DNA of 64,000 nt from Patagioenas fasciata (GCF_037038585.1 NC_092523.1:47571501-47635500); one strand, 5' to 3'; positions 33,386 through 47,100 are shown, numbered from the stretch's first letter. The notes: generated by a model from the letters alone, not told the origin. Made by a program: numbers and translations.

Positions 33386-36073
33386 CACCAATGATCTCAC
33401 TGGAAAATGCTATAAGGAATAGGCTAAGGAAATGCAGACTGGGAAAACATCCTGAATGCCTAAAAGAAAAGACGAACACCACACTGGGACTTGGGATGAC
33501 AGCAATCTCAACTAGAGATAAAAAGAAGACACATCTTGAAAAATGTAAGCAAATATATCAGATAGAGAAATATGTCAATTTTCTCATATTCTGCAGGGTC
33601 ATTCAGCTTTGTCCAAAAAGAGCAAAGTGAACAGAAGTTGCCATGAGGCTGGCAGTGCCTGTGCAGTTACAAAGGGCTGCATGAGGTGCACGCCCCGAGC
33701 TGAGCTCTGCAGTCTCCTAAGGAGCACTCCGGGAGACAGTGATGCTGATGGTAGCTTTCACCACAGAATACTTGGCAAAGACAGGGAACAAAATGCAGTT
33801 GCAGTTTTATATCAACTTTTGCAGTCTGTTACCCACCCTGGAGCTGCTTCGTGGTGGTCCAGCCTCCCAGCACAACACAGAGGAGCTGAGAGATGCCAAC
33901 TGCCAGTAGCCTCAGGGCTCATTGCAGCAGGCCCAGGCTACCACAGGTTCTCCTAAGGTGCAGAGACTACCCAGATACTCTTCTCCTCCCATCTTCCCTT
34001 CCTTGCAATCACCTTTCTCTGTGCTAATATGTCTTAAGGGTTTAAATTAGCTACCTTGCATTTTGGCACCAGAGCAGGGCAAAAAGCTTTCAGAAATGAC
34101 CTGTGAAAGGTATTTGTGAAACGCAAATTTGCCAACTGCTTTGGCAACAAATTACCAAATGGTGATTAGGCTAGGCAGGTAAAGGCATATGTGGAAGATG
34201 TACAAATATACATATAAGGAAAGGATCGGTTTAGGACTATGCATTCAGTCCCAATCATCTTTGTGTGGGAAAATAATACAGGGATTCACAGGTCAGACAT
34301 CCAAAGACCCCAAGATACCTAAAATGAAGAGGACATAAAAACAGTTTACGTAAAATCTGTAAATATTTCAAGATGTGAAGCTGGGAATTTTGTGGGTTAA
34401 AATAAAGTATAACAGGAAGAAATTAAGAAAAATCAGACCGTTGGGATAAAGACACTTTACAGTAAATTTTAATAGGCAGTGGAATTGTTTCCCAAAGTAA
34501 GCAGCTGAAGTTTGAAAACCTTGGTTTTAAAAGCACATCAGAAAAAATACCAGAATATAATTTTAGATTCAAAACTTGGAAAACACATAGGGGTATAAAT
34601 CATTGAGAACAGAAGCACGCATGCTTTTAAAGTCCTCCACAAGGAAGTATCTCACAATGTGCCAGAAGATAGAAATACGGGTCTAAAGCTTTTCCCACTT
34701 GCAGTATGCAATTCTCTTTCCTTCCTCCACCAAGCCAATATCGACTATTTCTACCATGCAGCAAAGTGGGACACGTTCTAGCGACACACAATTACTCTTT
34801 GGAACGCAAACAGAACTTCCGACATGCTGCTGTAATCCCAATGGTGTCCTCTAATGGAAGTTGTCTGCTCATTCCCATTTCCATTGGGATGGCAGCCTTT
34901 GATGGAACTCCACTGTCAGTCTGGCCCAGAGTGTTCCCCTGAGACACCAGCATGATGAAAAAGTCATTTTAAGAAATGTAGAAACTAAGTACTTTATCCC
35001 TATTTGACTCCATGCCAAGGGAGTCGCACAAAAACCTCGGGATGTTTCAGTGTTAAATATTATGTAATAGCAACTTTTCTGAACCCTCATTTAAAATCAT
35101 CACTTATTAAAACAAACAAACAAAACCCTCCTGATAATTAGAAAATCTTCACTCTGATAGTCAAGAAACTGCCACAACAAAATAAGGCTTCTCAGTTTCT
35201 TTATCTTCCTCTCCTACAAATGCAGGATTTTTGATCTTCAATCAAACTTAATTTCTTTTCTCCTTGTTTTTATGTTTTACTGTAGTCAGACCTACTCCCT
35301 TCTGAACCACTATTCTATGCCATTAAGAACAGCTCTCTGCTATTGTAAGCAGCAACATCCTTTAATCCCTTCATTAATTTAGACATATTCTAAAAGGCAC
35401 TTAGCTCTCTATTGGGACTCCAAAACCGCTCTATGAAGAGAGCCCTATACAAGCTTCACTAAGTGCAAGGCAACTGTTGCACTCATTCCCTGGAAGCGCC
35501 AATACTGGTAGGCAAAACACAACCTTCTCTAGCTCAGCAGGAAGACCAAGGGCTGCAGAAGGAAGAGCCCATCTCTCATCATCCGTTTTTGGAAGAGATC
35601 TCACCGGTTTAGCAAAACTGAAGCCTCTTAAGTGCCAGTACCAAAAGCGGAACACATTCATTTTTTTTAATGGAAGCCTGAAAAGGTTTCTGGAAAGTAA
35701 AGAAGTGTCACTTACAGAATATAGCCAAAGTTCTCAGCCAAAGATCTCCAAAGGCTTTAAAGAAATCCTCGTTTTACAGATGGAGAAGTGAAAGCACAGT
35801 AAGGTAATGCCAATGTCAGGGTCATCAATTCGACTTAGATTTCCTGGGATTGTTCACAGAGACACAAATCCATTCTTTATCCAAATTTATTTAACTTTAA
35901 TGAAATAAATTCCAGAGAACTTAGCCTTGTTCTAAAATCATAAAAATTTCTATAACAATGGTTTTGTCTGTCCAAAAATCAAGATTATATGCACTTCTCT
36001 CCTTATTCCCTACTTAGTTTTGACTGAAGAGTGTTTAAAGAGAAAAAGTGAACTCAGCAAAATGAAGCACATT
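33386..36073. other. Intergenic sequence, nothing recognised
   Basis: About 2.7 kb of A-rich plus-strand sequence. Open frames such as those at 33,609-33,956 and 35,477-35,791 (plus) match no protein family I know. No RNA gene is visible. Confidence 0.7.
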
Positions 36074-36279
36074 ACTTAAAGCAGGGGTGTCAAACCCATT
36101 TTCACCAGCAGCCACATCAGCCTCGCAGTTGCCTTCAAAGGGCCGAACATAATTTTAGGACTGTGTCAATGTAACTCCTACATTTATACAGTCGTGAAAC
36201 TACGTTTGGCCCTTTGAAGGCAAATGTGAAGGCTGATGTGGCCCACAGTGAAAATGAGTTTGACACCCCTGACTTAAAG
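36074..36279. mobile_element. hAT-type MITE with long inverted repeats and 8-bp target duplication
   Basis: A 190-bp element at 36,082-36,271 begins CAGGGGTGTCAAAC and ends GTTTGACACCCCTG (one base differs from perfect symmetry further in). It is flanked on both sides by the identical octamer ACTTAAAG (36,074-36,081 and 36,272-36,279). The arms, about 60 bases each, are near-complementary, including 'gccacatcagcct' against 'aggctgatgtggc' and 'gccttcaaagggcc' against 'ggccctttgaaggc'. An 8-bp duplication and CAGxG termini are hallmarks of hAT elements. There is no transposase, so it is non-autonomous. Such DNA transposons are uncommon in bird genomes. Confidence 0.92.
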
Positions 36280-36899
36280 CTTGCACAATATAACAATACT
36301 TTAAATTCTAGGGTGAAATTTCTGACCTAACTGAAGCTCATACTGATTTCAGTGGGGCAAGGTTTTCACCCTGTAATGTGTGGTAAATGGGAAGAAAGAT
36401 AACTTTGTAAAAGCACTATAAAGAAGTACTACATTTAAAGGAGAGAAACGTTAACGAAACATTTCATGTAAACTCAGTGAGCTCATTTCCCAGATGAGCC
36501 AGATATCTGCTGAGCTTGCCTTAAAGGGCAAAAAGCAAAGATGGCTTCAGCTCCTAAATGTGGCCGGGGGCACCGTTAGGATGATTTACCTTAAGACAGT
36601 TTAAATGCTCTTGGCTTATTCTGTCTGAAGATCACGTCTCCTGACAGCCAAAGATACAGAGGCACTGAGGTTAGGTCAGAACCTGGCCCTCAAACTCCAG
36701 AATAAAATAAAAAAGGCACATCATAATCAGCTGAAAAGAACAACAGCCTTCATCTCAAAAAGCTATCAAAGAACAGCTTTACTAAATAAAAGGGCGGCAG
36801 TAAGAGTAATTAAAAATAGCATACTAATTGAAAGGTTGGCATTTTCTTGCACAGTATCTGACACCTACAAGCAAATAATTGCAAGTAGAAAGCATTAGC

Positions 36900-38110
36900 C
36901 TGATAAAAGCAATGACAACAACCTTGTATGTGAGAAAAGTTTTCAAGAACTTGTGGAAGACAAATAGATACTTGAAGACTGGAGAGAGGCAGATACACGG
37001 AGTAGGAAAAGGAGAATAGAGAGAATCCGATTTCAGTGCACCTGCCTGTAATTGCTGAAAAGCTTAGAGAACAACAAAGATTCAATCTATAAACACAGAG
37101 AAGACAGCAAAGTGATCAGTAGCAGTCAACACAAATGACATCAATCCAAACTCCTATGACATTAGTAGAAAATCTACCAGTGTTGCCCTAACCTACCTCA
37201 CGCAACATTTTCATAGGGAACCAAAGGGAATACGAATAACATAAAGCAGACACATTCCTAACTGAAAAGCTGTACTTGAAGGATAGCTTTCTTTAGCTTA
37301 TCTTACTGAAACTGATAGCGTACAGCCATTTCATCAATGCCTTCGATTATGTAATACATTTGCAGACCATATAAAGCTGCAAAAGGCAAAAACTGCTGGA
37401 GAACAGGATTAGAATGCCAAACAATCCTAAGAAAATGGAAAAAGTGGTCTGAAATAAATAGGATGTGCCTCAGTAAAGACGAACACTAAGTGTTATGCTT
37501 CAGATTTTGTCAGTGAGCTGAAGGTCACAACAATCAACTCCACAAACACTGGATGCAAAGTGACCAGCTAGGAGACAGAAGAGGACCTGAGGGGGGTTAA
37601 AATGGCTCAGAAATCAAACATCAATCAACACTGTCACACTGCTGGGAGAATAAAGCCCCCAGATGTTACAGTGCTAAGACCCAACCAAGCCTCCTCCAAA
37701 GTTTAGGTTTACGACTCTATATTTCAAAAAATCCACAGACTGTATACCATTTAAAACTACAAGTGAGAGCACAAGGATGAGCAACATCTGAATAAAAGGC
37801 CCTTTAAGCAAATGCAAGACGAATAAGAGGTGCTCCCATCTAAGGAAGAGAGAGACTGAGAAGTCAGCTAACGTATATAAGATGTATATGAAGTGTCATT
37901 GCAAAGAGGAAGAAGTGGAATGTCCTCTATGTCCAGAGGTATAAGGAACCACCACTTAATTGAATATGCTGTTTAAGAATATTGCTTTATTTCCATAATG
38001 GAAATCTCTTAGGAAACGTTAGATAAACATTGATAGTAATGTTGGAGGTACAGCTGAACTGCCTTGGAGATGGGGGTTAAACAGATAAGCTTGATGTCCC
38101 TATTTTACGT
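36900..38110 (+). mobile_element. Ancient CR1/L3-like LINE copy, decayed
   Basis: Ordered similarity to the 3' half of a CR1-clade ORF2 and 3' UTR. 'atttgcagaccatataaagctg' matches the FADDTKL region. 'gctggagaacaggattagaatgcc' and 'gtggtctgaaataaataggatg' match the following segment, and 'gaagaggacctgagggggg' matches the EDLGV region. Near 37,990-38,080, 'aaatctcttaggaaacgttag' resembles the 3' portion. It carries many stops and indels and is not coding. Boundaries are approximate. Confidence 0.7.
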
Positions 38111-41100
38111 GATTTTTTTAGAACACTGCATATGATTGACTCACCAGGCGTATGTGTCATTTACAAATGACTATTTTCAGTGTGTTTTCTCTCTTTAGAA
38201 AACATAGTAATCTTCTTGACTCTGGTTTGTGATATTCTCCCCCCAGTTTCTATCTACAGAAGCACTTACTTTAAAACTTTGCACATCAGACATGCATATT
38301 TGAACAGTATGCAATATTCATGACACTACCCTAGCTGAGTAAGACATGGAGCCAATGATACTCTCAGAGCGTAGGCAAGGGAGAAACAGAGGGAGCAGAG
38401 TCAGCAAGGGCTTGTGGAAGGAGGGGAATGTAGGCTGAGAGACAAAAAACAAAAGTTAAGGACCCAGGGCTAGTCAGACCAGACCAAAGAGTGAGGAATT
38501 TCAAAGTTATGGCAACACTCCAAATGATCAAACACCACACTGAGCATGCTCTTGTGCATGTCCACGTTTTTTTCTCTCCTCACTCCCTGGATAAGTGGAG
38601 TACAGAAGCATGTTTATACTTGTTCTGCTTATTGAACAGGATCTCAAAATTGTGCGAGGTGGAGGCAGGACTGATGCTGAGCTCTCAAACAAACAGGAAA
38701 ACAGGAATAATTGAATGTGAGCTTCACTGGGAACTGAAGTCAGAGTAGGTTTTGAGGTTTGTACTTTTTGTAATGGGCTGCAACCAGGAGCTTAGATGGA
38801 AACCAACACTTTGTTTAGAACTTCTTTCCTGATGGTAGATATGCCATGCCTTCTGCTTTCCTAAGCAAACGGTGGTAAAAGACCATGAGAAGATTAAAAT
38901 TTCCACTCCCTTCTTAGGCACTTGGCAAGTCTGCCTCCCAACATAATGCTTCTTATTTAATTACCACTTCAAAGAAAACCACATTATATCCACAGTCAAT
39001 GCTTCGCTTTCCAACAGGCAGAACAACATTGTAAAGAAGATTTAAGGCATATCACTGTAACAGCCATAGGAAGAGAATACAATATCCTTAGCAGAAAGGG
39101 ACAGAAGAAATAATGGAGGTATGACAGGTTGCTTAAAAATGGAGGGCAGGGGAGTTAGAGAACTTATTAGTACGGAGAGCAAAAGAAGGAAGGACATGTA
39201 GAAGTGAAAGAATGTGGATCTTGGCCTTCAGCTTTTATGCTGAACATTGAAGTGGCACGAGCTGAAACATCCTCCAACTTGATGCTAACTTTTTATTCAC
39301 ACAGCCACAACATCCAAACTGTAAACACAGAACACAAGGCACAACACAAGGTCTTTTGCTATTTTACTTAATAAGCAGCAGTTGCTACCTTATCTGCCTC
39401 TCGTTTCAATCCCCTATTTCTCTGCTGTTGCAAGGTCCCACCAATGCCACCATTACTCCAAAGGACCAGAAAGGCCCTTAGGCATTTTCTATCATTTTGT
39501 ACCACTGTATTAGTAAAATCAGTGGAGGTTTCTATGATACAGCTAATGCATCAGCAGGCACAAGAGCCTTCTCTGCACTATACCACCTGCCATTCTGTTG
39601 TTTCTGCTCAAGCACTGAATGGATGTATTATGAGAAAGAGCCATGGAATTACTTAAGATGAACAGATACAGAAAACCTTCTTTCCGAAGTAGTTTTTCTT
39701 ACACTGAAAAAGTAGCAAATTTTGCCTTGATGTAGTAATGCATGGATTGAGTTGGGATGATATTTTTCTGCCTGTTTAAATTCACATCTCTGCAACAGAT
39801 GGAACAGAATAGTTGTAGCCGTAGGCCAAACTCTGAGAATTATTCTAGTGTAGGCAATAATAATGATCACAAATAGTAAAATGAAGCAAAAGTTCAAATT
39901 TAACTCATCAATATATTACTCTCCTCCTTGCTACAGAAAACTTGGCAATAACTGCTCCCTGCTTGTGATTCTTTCTGAATGCTGCCAAAGAGTCAGCGTG
40001 GGATTTCCAAAAGTCATCTAAGAGACTTCAGAGCATAGCTTGGCAGGAATTCTCATGTTTCTACTCCACAAACAATACCAACCTTTGGAACATAGCTAGG
40101 GAACATTTGTTCCCTAAAGGAATACAATTTAAATTATCTGTGATTCCTCCCAAACAGGAATTTCAGGATTTCCTTTCAAGTCAGCCAATGCTGCTGGACT
40201 ACACTATAGCTGGGGAGTGTCGGAACTGATGCACCAACAAGCTGCAAGTTTAGCAGCTCTGAGAATTCAGGCTCATGAGATGTCACAAGTCAGTAACACA
40301 GAAGTTTCAGCTGCCAACCAGCTGGTGCACAACAGAAGAACCTGGGATTTGGGGAAAATGCCAGCTCACCATACTGGCCTTAAAAGGATAAGCAGATACA
40401 CAACCAACTCACACAAGTTTTATGAAAGTGCACTTGACATTTTTTGGTTTTTGGTCAATACAAAATTTCAGACAAACACTGGTCCTGAATGAAATCTGTG
40501 ATCTTACATCACTTAGGTCATTTAGAAAATCCTTCCCTCCTACAACTAGTATGAAAAAACACCAGCAGAGAAAGACGAATATTGAAGAGTAAGTTCACCT
40601 CCACATGCAACATTGTTCAGTTACACTTCACAGATTTCTTCTTCTAACAATATATTACTCTACCAAAAGGAATTTCAACCCATTGACAGCTCTTTAGTCC
40701 TAAGGAAGACTGAAATCACAATATGAAGCTTATCTGGGCTGGTAGGCACTTACCAGAGTACAAAAGTACAGTGGATTTTTGGGATGCTTAGTGCTAACAC
40801 TTCCTTGCACTTTACAGTCTTTTCAAGTTCCACACAAATGCTGCAAGGTGGTCTACAAGCAATTTGTCTGCATTTTGCTTATTATTATTAGATAACTTAT
40901 GAGTATCTGTAAATGAAGTGTGGGATCCAGCCAAGACACATGTAATGGCTGGTCACCTCTAAGAGGGAATAGAAGCGTGAATAGTTTGGTGCTGCCTTAA
41001 GAGAATTAGAAATCTTTCAGAAATAATTTTTAAAAAATGTTTTACATAGTTTCCTATTTTTTTCCTCAGGTGCAATACCCCAGTGGATGAGAAGCTACAC

Positions 41101-43009
41101 ATCTCTGTCAACACTTAGCTGTGAAGCCACGCAAATATTTAAACTGAGTTGGAAATCCCTGGAAGGCAAAACACGTTTTCAAGGTCTCAAAAATTGTATA
41201 GAATTACAGCTTTCTACACTATACAATCTTCTTACCTACCAGAGAAAATGGTTGGTAAGGTACCAGATTAAATCAGTTGCACAGCCATGAGGCATAGTGC
41301 AATAAAGAATCCATTACCCAAATCACTTTATACCTAAGCAAACAGAAAATGTAAAGACATTTACATTAGTGTCTGATGCGAACGTAAACCCTGCATTACT
41401 GATGGGGAAATGATAGTGCAGCTGTCCATTCTGTGTGTGATTGCAATATTGGGCCACCCACTTATCAAACTGCCTCTTTTATTTAATAATGTATTATAAA
41501 TATGTGCATTATATGGTAGCAACAAAACTAAGAAACATTCTTCTACTATTTGTTATCTGCCATCATTGCAAAATTGGGGTCTGCGAAGTTGCTTTAAGTC
41601 ATATTTTTTCACTGAGTTTCTACACAAAGCCTATACATTTCTCTTAGAAATGTTTATTGTTCTGGAGTTGATCACACAACGCAATCCGGGTGATAACCAA
41701 CTTAGGTTGGTTGGTTGTTTTTTTTTTTTTCTTCTTTTCTTCCCTGTTTTCAAAGCTCTGAAAAAGCAAAAACAACCAAATGCTCATCTCAACATTTTTT
41801 TAGATGTTGAAATTCTCTGGCTCCAGGATGTTTATACAAGGCACAAGAACAGGAACAAGAATGCGCCAAATTTTACTTACTATTTTCATGTCCACAGTTC
41901 GGCTGAAATGCAGCTGACTGCCTCTTAAGCAGACACCATCATCCATGAAATCCACATGCAGCAAACTGAATAATAAAATAGAAAATAGAGCGAAACCAAA
42001 GAACAACCTTTGGTCCATAGTTGGACCATCTGGTGGCAACTTCCCTGATGTCAGCTTATTACCAGACACCTTCATGGATGGACTACCAGTGACTACATGT
42101 TCTTCTTTCTGTACCAGCGGATAAACAGCAATTCCCCACCTCATACCAAGGGATCCTGAGGTAAACAGCTCTCTGACACAAATTAATGCAAGGCAGTGCT
42201 CCATCACTTGGGTCTATTAGATAGTTCACAGTTGTTTTCTTAAAAAGTGAACAGGTCTTGTCCATATACTGTCCAAATGTCAATTTGGAAGATGACATTC
42301 TGCCTTTCTAAGATTAAGTTCATCACCAAGCAAAGATGTTATAATAAAGAGAAGAGGAGAGGGGAAGGGGAAATTATTTCCCATCAAAATCATTAGACTG
42401 ATATGGGGACTACTTTCTGCTGAGCACAATTTGTGAATGAATACATAGCTGGCATAATATATCATCATACGCCTTACATCAATAAAAGTTTATAACATGT
42501 ACTGCTACGTCAGGTCACATTCAAGATAGTGGATGACTGCTCAAAAACCGTTAAAATGCAAGAAAAAGCCCTATCAAAAGGAAAACAGCCCTTTAAGAAC
42601 GTTATTTCAGTGTTTCTCAATTTCTATTACCAACTCAACTGGCGAGAAGTGAGATACCAAAATCATTTCCCTTTCTTTTTCTTTTTTTTTTTTTTTTTAA
42701 TGGAAACCACTGTATTATTCATTTTGTTTCCATTCTTATTCCAAGAAGATCTGTTTTTGTAAACAGCCACTGAAATGAAAACCAATGCATACATCAAAAA
42801 GACTAAAGGCTAAATATAAAAAACAGCCTAGGATTTCTCATCCATATAGCACACAACTGCAGTCTCTCATCTCACCATGGTTAGGAGTTCCTTTCAGAAC
42901 ATAAAGCAAAACAGAACTACACCTTTCATTTTCACAGTTCCATAATAATGACATCTCATAGAAGTAATAGACTGCTGCGATCTTGTAACATGTATTTTTA
43001 TAATAGTCT
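38111..43009. other. Intergenic sequence, no gene recognised
   Basis: About 4.9 kb. A poly(T)-rich run is present at 42,672-42,698. Two overlapping minus-strand frames between 41,800 and 42,298 (135 and 71 codons) are the only mildly unusual coding-like feature, and neither resembles a known protein. No RNA gene or young repeat is seen. Confidence 0.65.
42672..42698. repeat. Poly(T)-rich run
   Basis: A T tract interrupted by C. Simple low-complexity sequence, with no retroposed body recognised on the minus strand next to it. Confidence 0.85.
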
Positions 43010-44180
43010 ATCCAGTTAGAAGTGATACCATTTGACTGGAGAACAGCATATGTAACACCTGCATTGAGACCAGGAAAATAATATGAATGAAAACAGCCCT
43101 GTAAGTCTGACCTTGGGAGTATGGGAGAATTTAGAACAAATTTTGAAAGGAAGGTTAATGAGCGGTATGGACATAAAGGCAAAATGGGCTAAAATTCAAA
43201 GAGTTCTTTCAGTTGATATGGCAAGATAATCCATGTTTTAGACAACGACAAAATAAATTCAGTCAGTCTCATATATCTGGACTTCAGTAAAGCATTTCCA
43301 GTGGCAACCATTTGTCTGTTTAGAAAGTAGTAGCTGGTGGGTAGGCAGCTGGATAAAGGAAAAATAGCAACAAGAAGTATTAAGGGGAAGAGGTCAGACA
43401 GCAGGGAGCTTGGCAACTGGAGTTTTTCAAGGATAAATGTAGTCTAGCATTTTCTTTAATAACCTTGGCATAAACAAGTGGGCTAATGAGAGTCATCAAT
43501 GTGGGGTGTCATTGCCAACACAGAGAAGGATTGCAATAACTACCCCAAAGGAAACAGATTTCTTTGGTGACAAGAGCAATAGAAATGTGAAATGAGTCCC
43601 ACATGAACAAAAAATATTGTGATTCTGCACTTGGGAGCTAACAGCAAAAATTCCCGCAATAAGCTGAGAGCTCATCAATAAGAAATTACTAAGGTGGAGA
43701 ATGTACGGTCTGTAAGATTCAACTATGAAAGAGACAAATGTAATGTTAGGAAGCATCAATCAAGGCATTTTCAGTAGACAGAAAAGTATTAATGCCACTG
43801 TGCAAGTGCTTTCTTTCAAAAGCTGCATGTGATAATGTCTTCAACATTCAAGACAGAGGTTCACAAACCGGAACAGGGCAGAGAAATGCTGCCACAACAA
43901 TTCAAAAGTGTGTTTCTCACAAGAGAAGGACTGAAAAGCTGAGATGTTTAGCTTGATAGGACAACTAGCATGTTGCCTGTTATCTGTTTACAACGGGGTA
44001 AACAGGCAGGAAAAAAAGCTGACACAAAAATAAAAGAGGTATAAACTGGTCATTAGGTTGAAAATGATCAGCAGTTTCTCAAGTATTAGAGCAATTTGGT
44101 TGCAGAAGAAGCAATCATAGCATCTGAAGCTAAGAAACCCAACCCATACTGTGTGGTACAAGACGCAGCACACCATTCCA
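43010..44180 (+). mobile_element. Ancient CR1/L3-like LINE copy, longest in the window, decayed
   Basis: Collinear remnants of a CR1-clade ORF2 run across the segment. Examples are 'gagaatttagaacaaattttgaa', then 'atatatctggacttcagtaaagcattt' (YLDFSKAF of the reverse transcriptase), then 'gtgggtaggcagctggataaagg'. After these come 'gattctgcacttggga', 'gtattaatgccactgtgcaagtgct', 'ggactgaaaagctgagatgtttagc' and 'ggtataaactggtcattaggttg'. Order and spacing fit the family from mid reverse transcriptase to the 3' end. Numerous frame breaks make it non-coding. The exact subfamily (L3-like or an old CR1) cannot be fixed from memory. Confidence 0.78.
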
Positions 44181-47100
44181 CTCCACACCACCAAGGAGGC
44201 CTAAGATTAAAACACATTTTATGCACTAAAGATGCCTGACGGTGCTGCAGTGACAGGGAGCAAAAGGAGAAAGTGTTCAAGGTGTCTTATCCATTAGAAA
44301 ACAGAGTCACTATATTAATGGTAGTGCTTGATATAATATAGCCTGCAACAGCAAGGGACTCAAGCTGACACCTGCAGTTGGATGTGTGTGAATGTGCTGG
44401 CCTGTGTTTGTTTATTAATAAAGCAGATAATAACAATATCCATGGAACACTAGAGAAGCAAGCAAAGCCTGCAATTTCATTTATCACATTTCAGGAATCA
44501 AAAGCAGTAAAAAGCAATTTGGAAGAGATTAGTGGGTGCTAATGCTTTCACTGCATTAAAGGACATTCTCACAGGAACAGTGACAGTGTGTCTTAGGGAA
44601 TGACATTGATAGATAAAGACAGAGTAGTGAATCAAAAGACATGCAGACCTTCTCTAGAAACATTCCAGGACGATGAAACAAATGACTTCTGTGTATAATG
44701 TCTGAAGCGATTTTTTCCAACGGGTGCTTATTCCTATAAAATCCAAGGCACTAATGAGAACAGATGTAACAGACCTTCCCCTATCAGTACAGTTGACTAA
44801 GCATGGCGCACACAATGCCTGGTTTAGAAACATTACAGCAAACAAATTAATAAACTATCACAGTCTCAATAGCATATATCTGGTCATTAACATTAAAAAT
44901 TTTTAGGAGTTAAACTTTGTTAAGGAAAATAGCTTCATGCTGCCCATACTTCATTACTAAATATAGCGTGAACATGTTTGTCCCCGCTCAAGAAGTACTT
45001 GAGAATCATACAGTACCCTCTTACTAGCAACCAGCATCAAATCTAGGTTGCCTCTAATACCACACAAGGGATGGGTGGGTTTGCTTTGTTTCTCCTGAAC
45101 GGGAGTTTCTGGCAGCCAGAAACTACTCACATAGATGTATATTTGTCATGTAGGATTTAAAAATGGTGAAGGAAAATTGAAGGAAAAGAAAATAAGTCAG
45201 TGTCATTTTCCTGAAAGGACATTTAACATTGACAGCAAATTCCAGCGTATGTTTAGTTCGTTTTGTCTGGGTCTGACATGACGATCGCACCTATGCAGAG
45301 CACCTTGCTCCCCAAACCCCTCCAGGCCTGACTGCCCAGCAGCATTATGGCTTTGACAGTTGAGGGAGACTGTTTCAGTAAAACACTATTAATTTCTGAG
45401 GTGAAATACAAGAGATTGACACTCACAGTTATTTCACACAATAAGTCCATTCAATAGCTCTCAGGGACAAGCCAAACAAAAATGAGGTTTGGCCTCTTGA
45501 GTACACATATAGGGAAGATTACAATGAACTACCATTTTGCACATCAAACACAAACCACACCTTGCTGTGTGAATGTGCTTCTGGGATTACCGGGAGGTCT
45601 GAGATTCCCTGGGTGCATGCAGGGACAGGAGAAGAGCAGACTGAAGGGACAATTAGCCACCTTCCCATTGAACAGCTTCCATGGCTCATGCAAATCAATT
45701 TAACATGGCTGTTACGCTGTAGAAAAAAAAAAACCAAACAAAATCCAGCGCTGCAGAAACTTGATGCCTGCACAATACACACTCTCCTGGGTAATCTGCA
45801 GCATCCAGACATTGCCACTGCACAAGTCCCATCCCTGCAAAAGGAGGTTAATACGCATCAGTGAGAGAAAGAATATTCTTTTCTTTCTCACAGCTCTGGC
45901 TGGGACATAATGCAAAACAGCAGCTCTCTTACCTCACCTAGCAGGAAAGTTCCCCACATTGCTTTGAAAAACAACTCTGTGAGCATATGTTAACTCATAC
46001 AGCATCACTGCACTAGGCATCCTTTCTGAATTGGGCAATTTTGCCAGCCCATCATTTTATTCCAAAGGCAGCAGAGCCACATAGGTTATGAGCTGAGACA
46101 TTAGTGGGGTATTGCTCAGACAGCTTTCTGAAATGTAGTGAGAGCTGGTGTTGCCCTGGGATTCCTGCAGCACTGACGAACAGGTGGGACAAGAGGCTGC
46201 TGCTTCGGACAGCTGGAAGATGGCATCAAACCACTGACTGATAGCATCTCACTGCCACGGCAGAGCTGAACCCTGAGGTCAACGGGAACCAAGAGACTTC
46301 CTAACCCAAGGGGCAAGAATTTGCCTCCGTGACAAGGAGGGGCTGCTGGGTCAAAGCAACCCTCATCAGATGCCGAGGTCAACAGGGGCTAAAAGACTGC
46401 ATGGGACTGGGAAGGAAGATTTTGTTTGTCTTCATTTGCCTGAAGTAGGCAAGGATTTACCAAGGGGAGCTTGGAGTTTCAAAGTTTTTCTGTTGTCCCT
46501 TGAATACACTGCTGGCAGCTCCCACGGTCCAGGGTGCTCCAGGGCACAGCAGCTTCTCCCCAGCTCCTTCAACACCAAAGAGACACGGCACCGCTGGGTG
46601 GTAGGCAGGGGCATGCCCGTCTTATTCCAGCTGTAAAAGTGCCACTGCAGGACATGTCTCCAGCCCGTGATGTGGCCTGAGAGTTCAACAACCCCCCACA
46701 CCCTTTTCATCTGAGCACTCATTCATTGGCATTACAAAAGCCCAGCCAAGCATAGGGGACAAAGCTGAACTGCCAGACTTTGCAGAAGGTCCTGGATTCA
46801 CTTTAACCTCCTCATGCTTACCCACATTATTCGATATAAAAACATGCTTTCTTCTTAAAACTATGGCCTGGGGATCTCCGAATTTTGAAATGTTTAAATG
46901 GACATGAGAAAAGGTAATTAAAATGAGGATAAATGGGAGGCAGTTAAGACCAAGATAAAGTGCATCACAGCGAAAAGTGAAAAAGCAAGAGCTTTACAGA
47001 AATGTTGGGTTTACTTGGTGAAAAATTTGCACACTGAAGGCTTAAAAGTGTTTTTCTTGAGCGTATGTAATATTAGTCTAACATATGAATAACCAGAGGG

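Noticed and set aside
46116-46722. GC-richer stretch with several overlapping frames as a possible gene
   Set aside because: Frames exist on both strands with no family match or splice structure. The composition alone explains the lack of stops.
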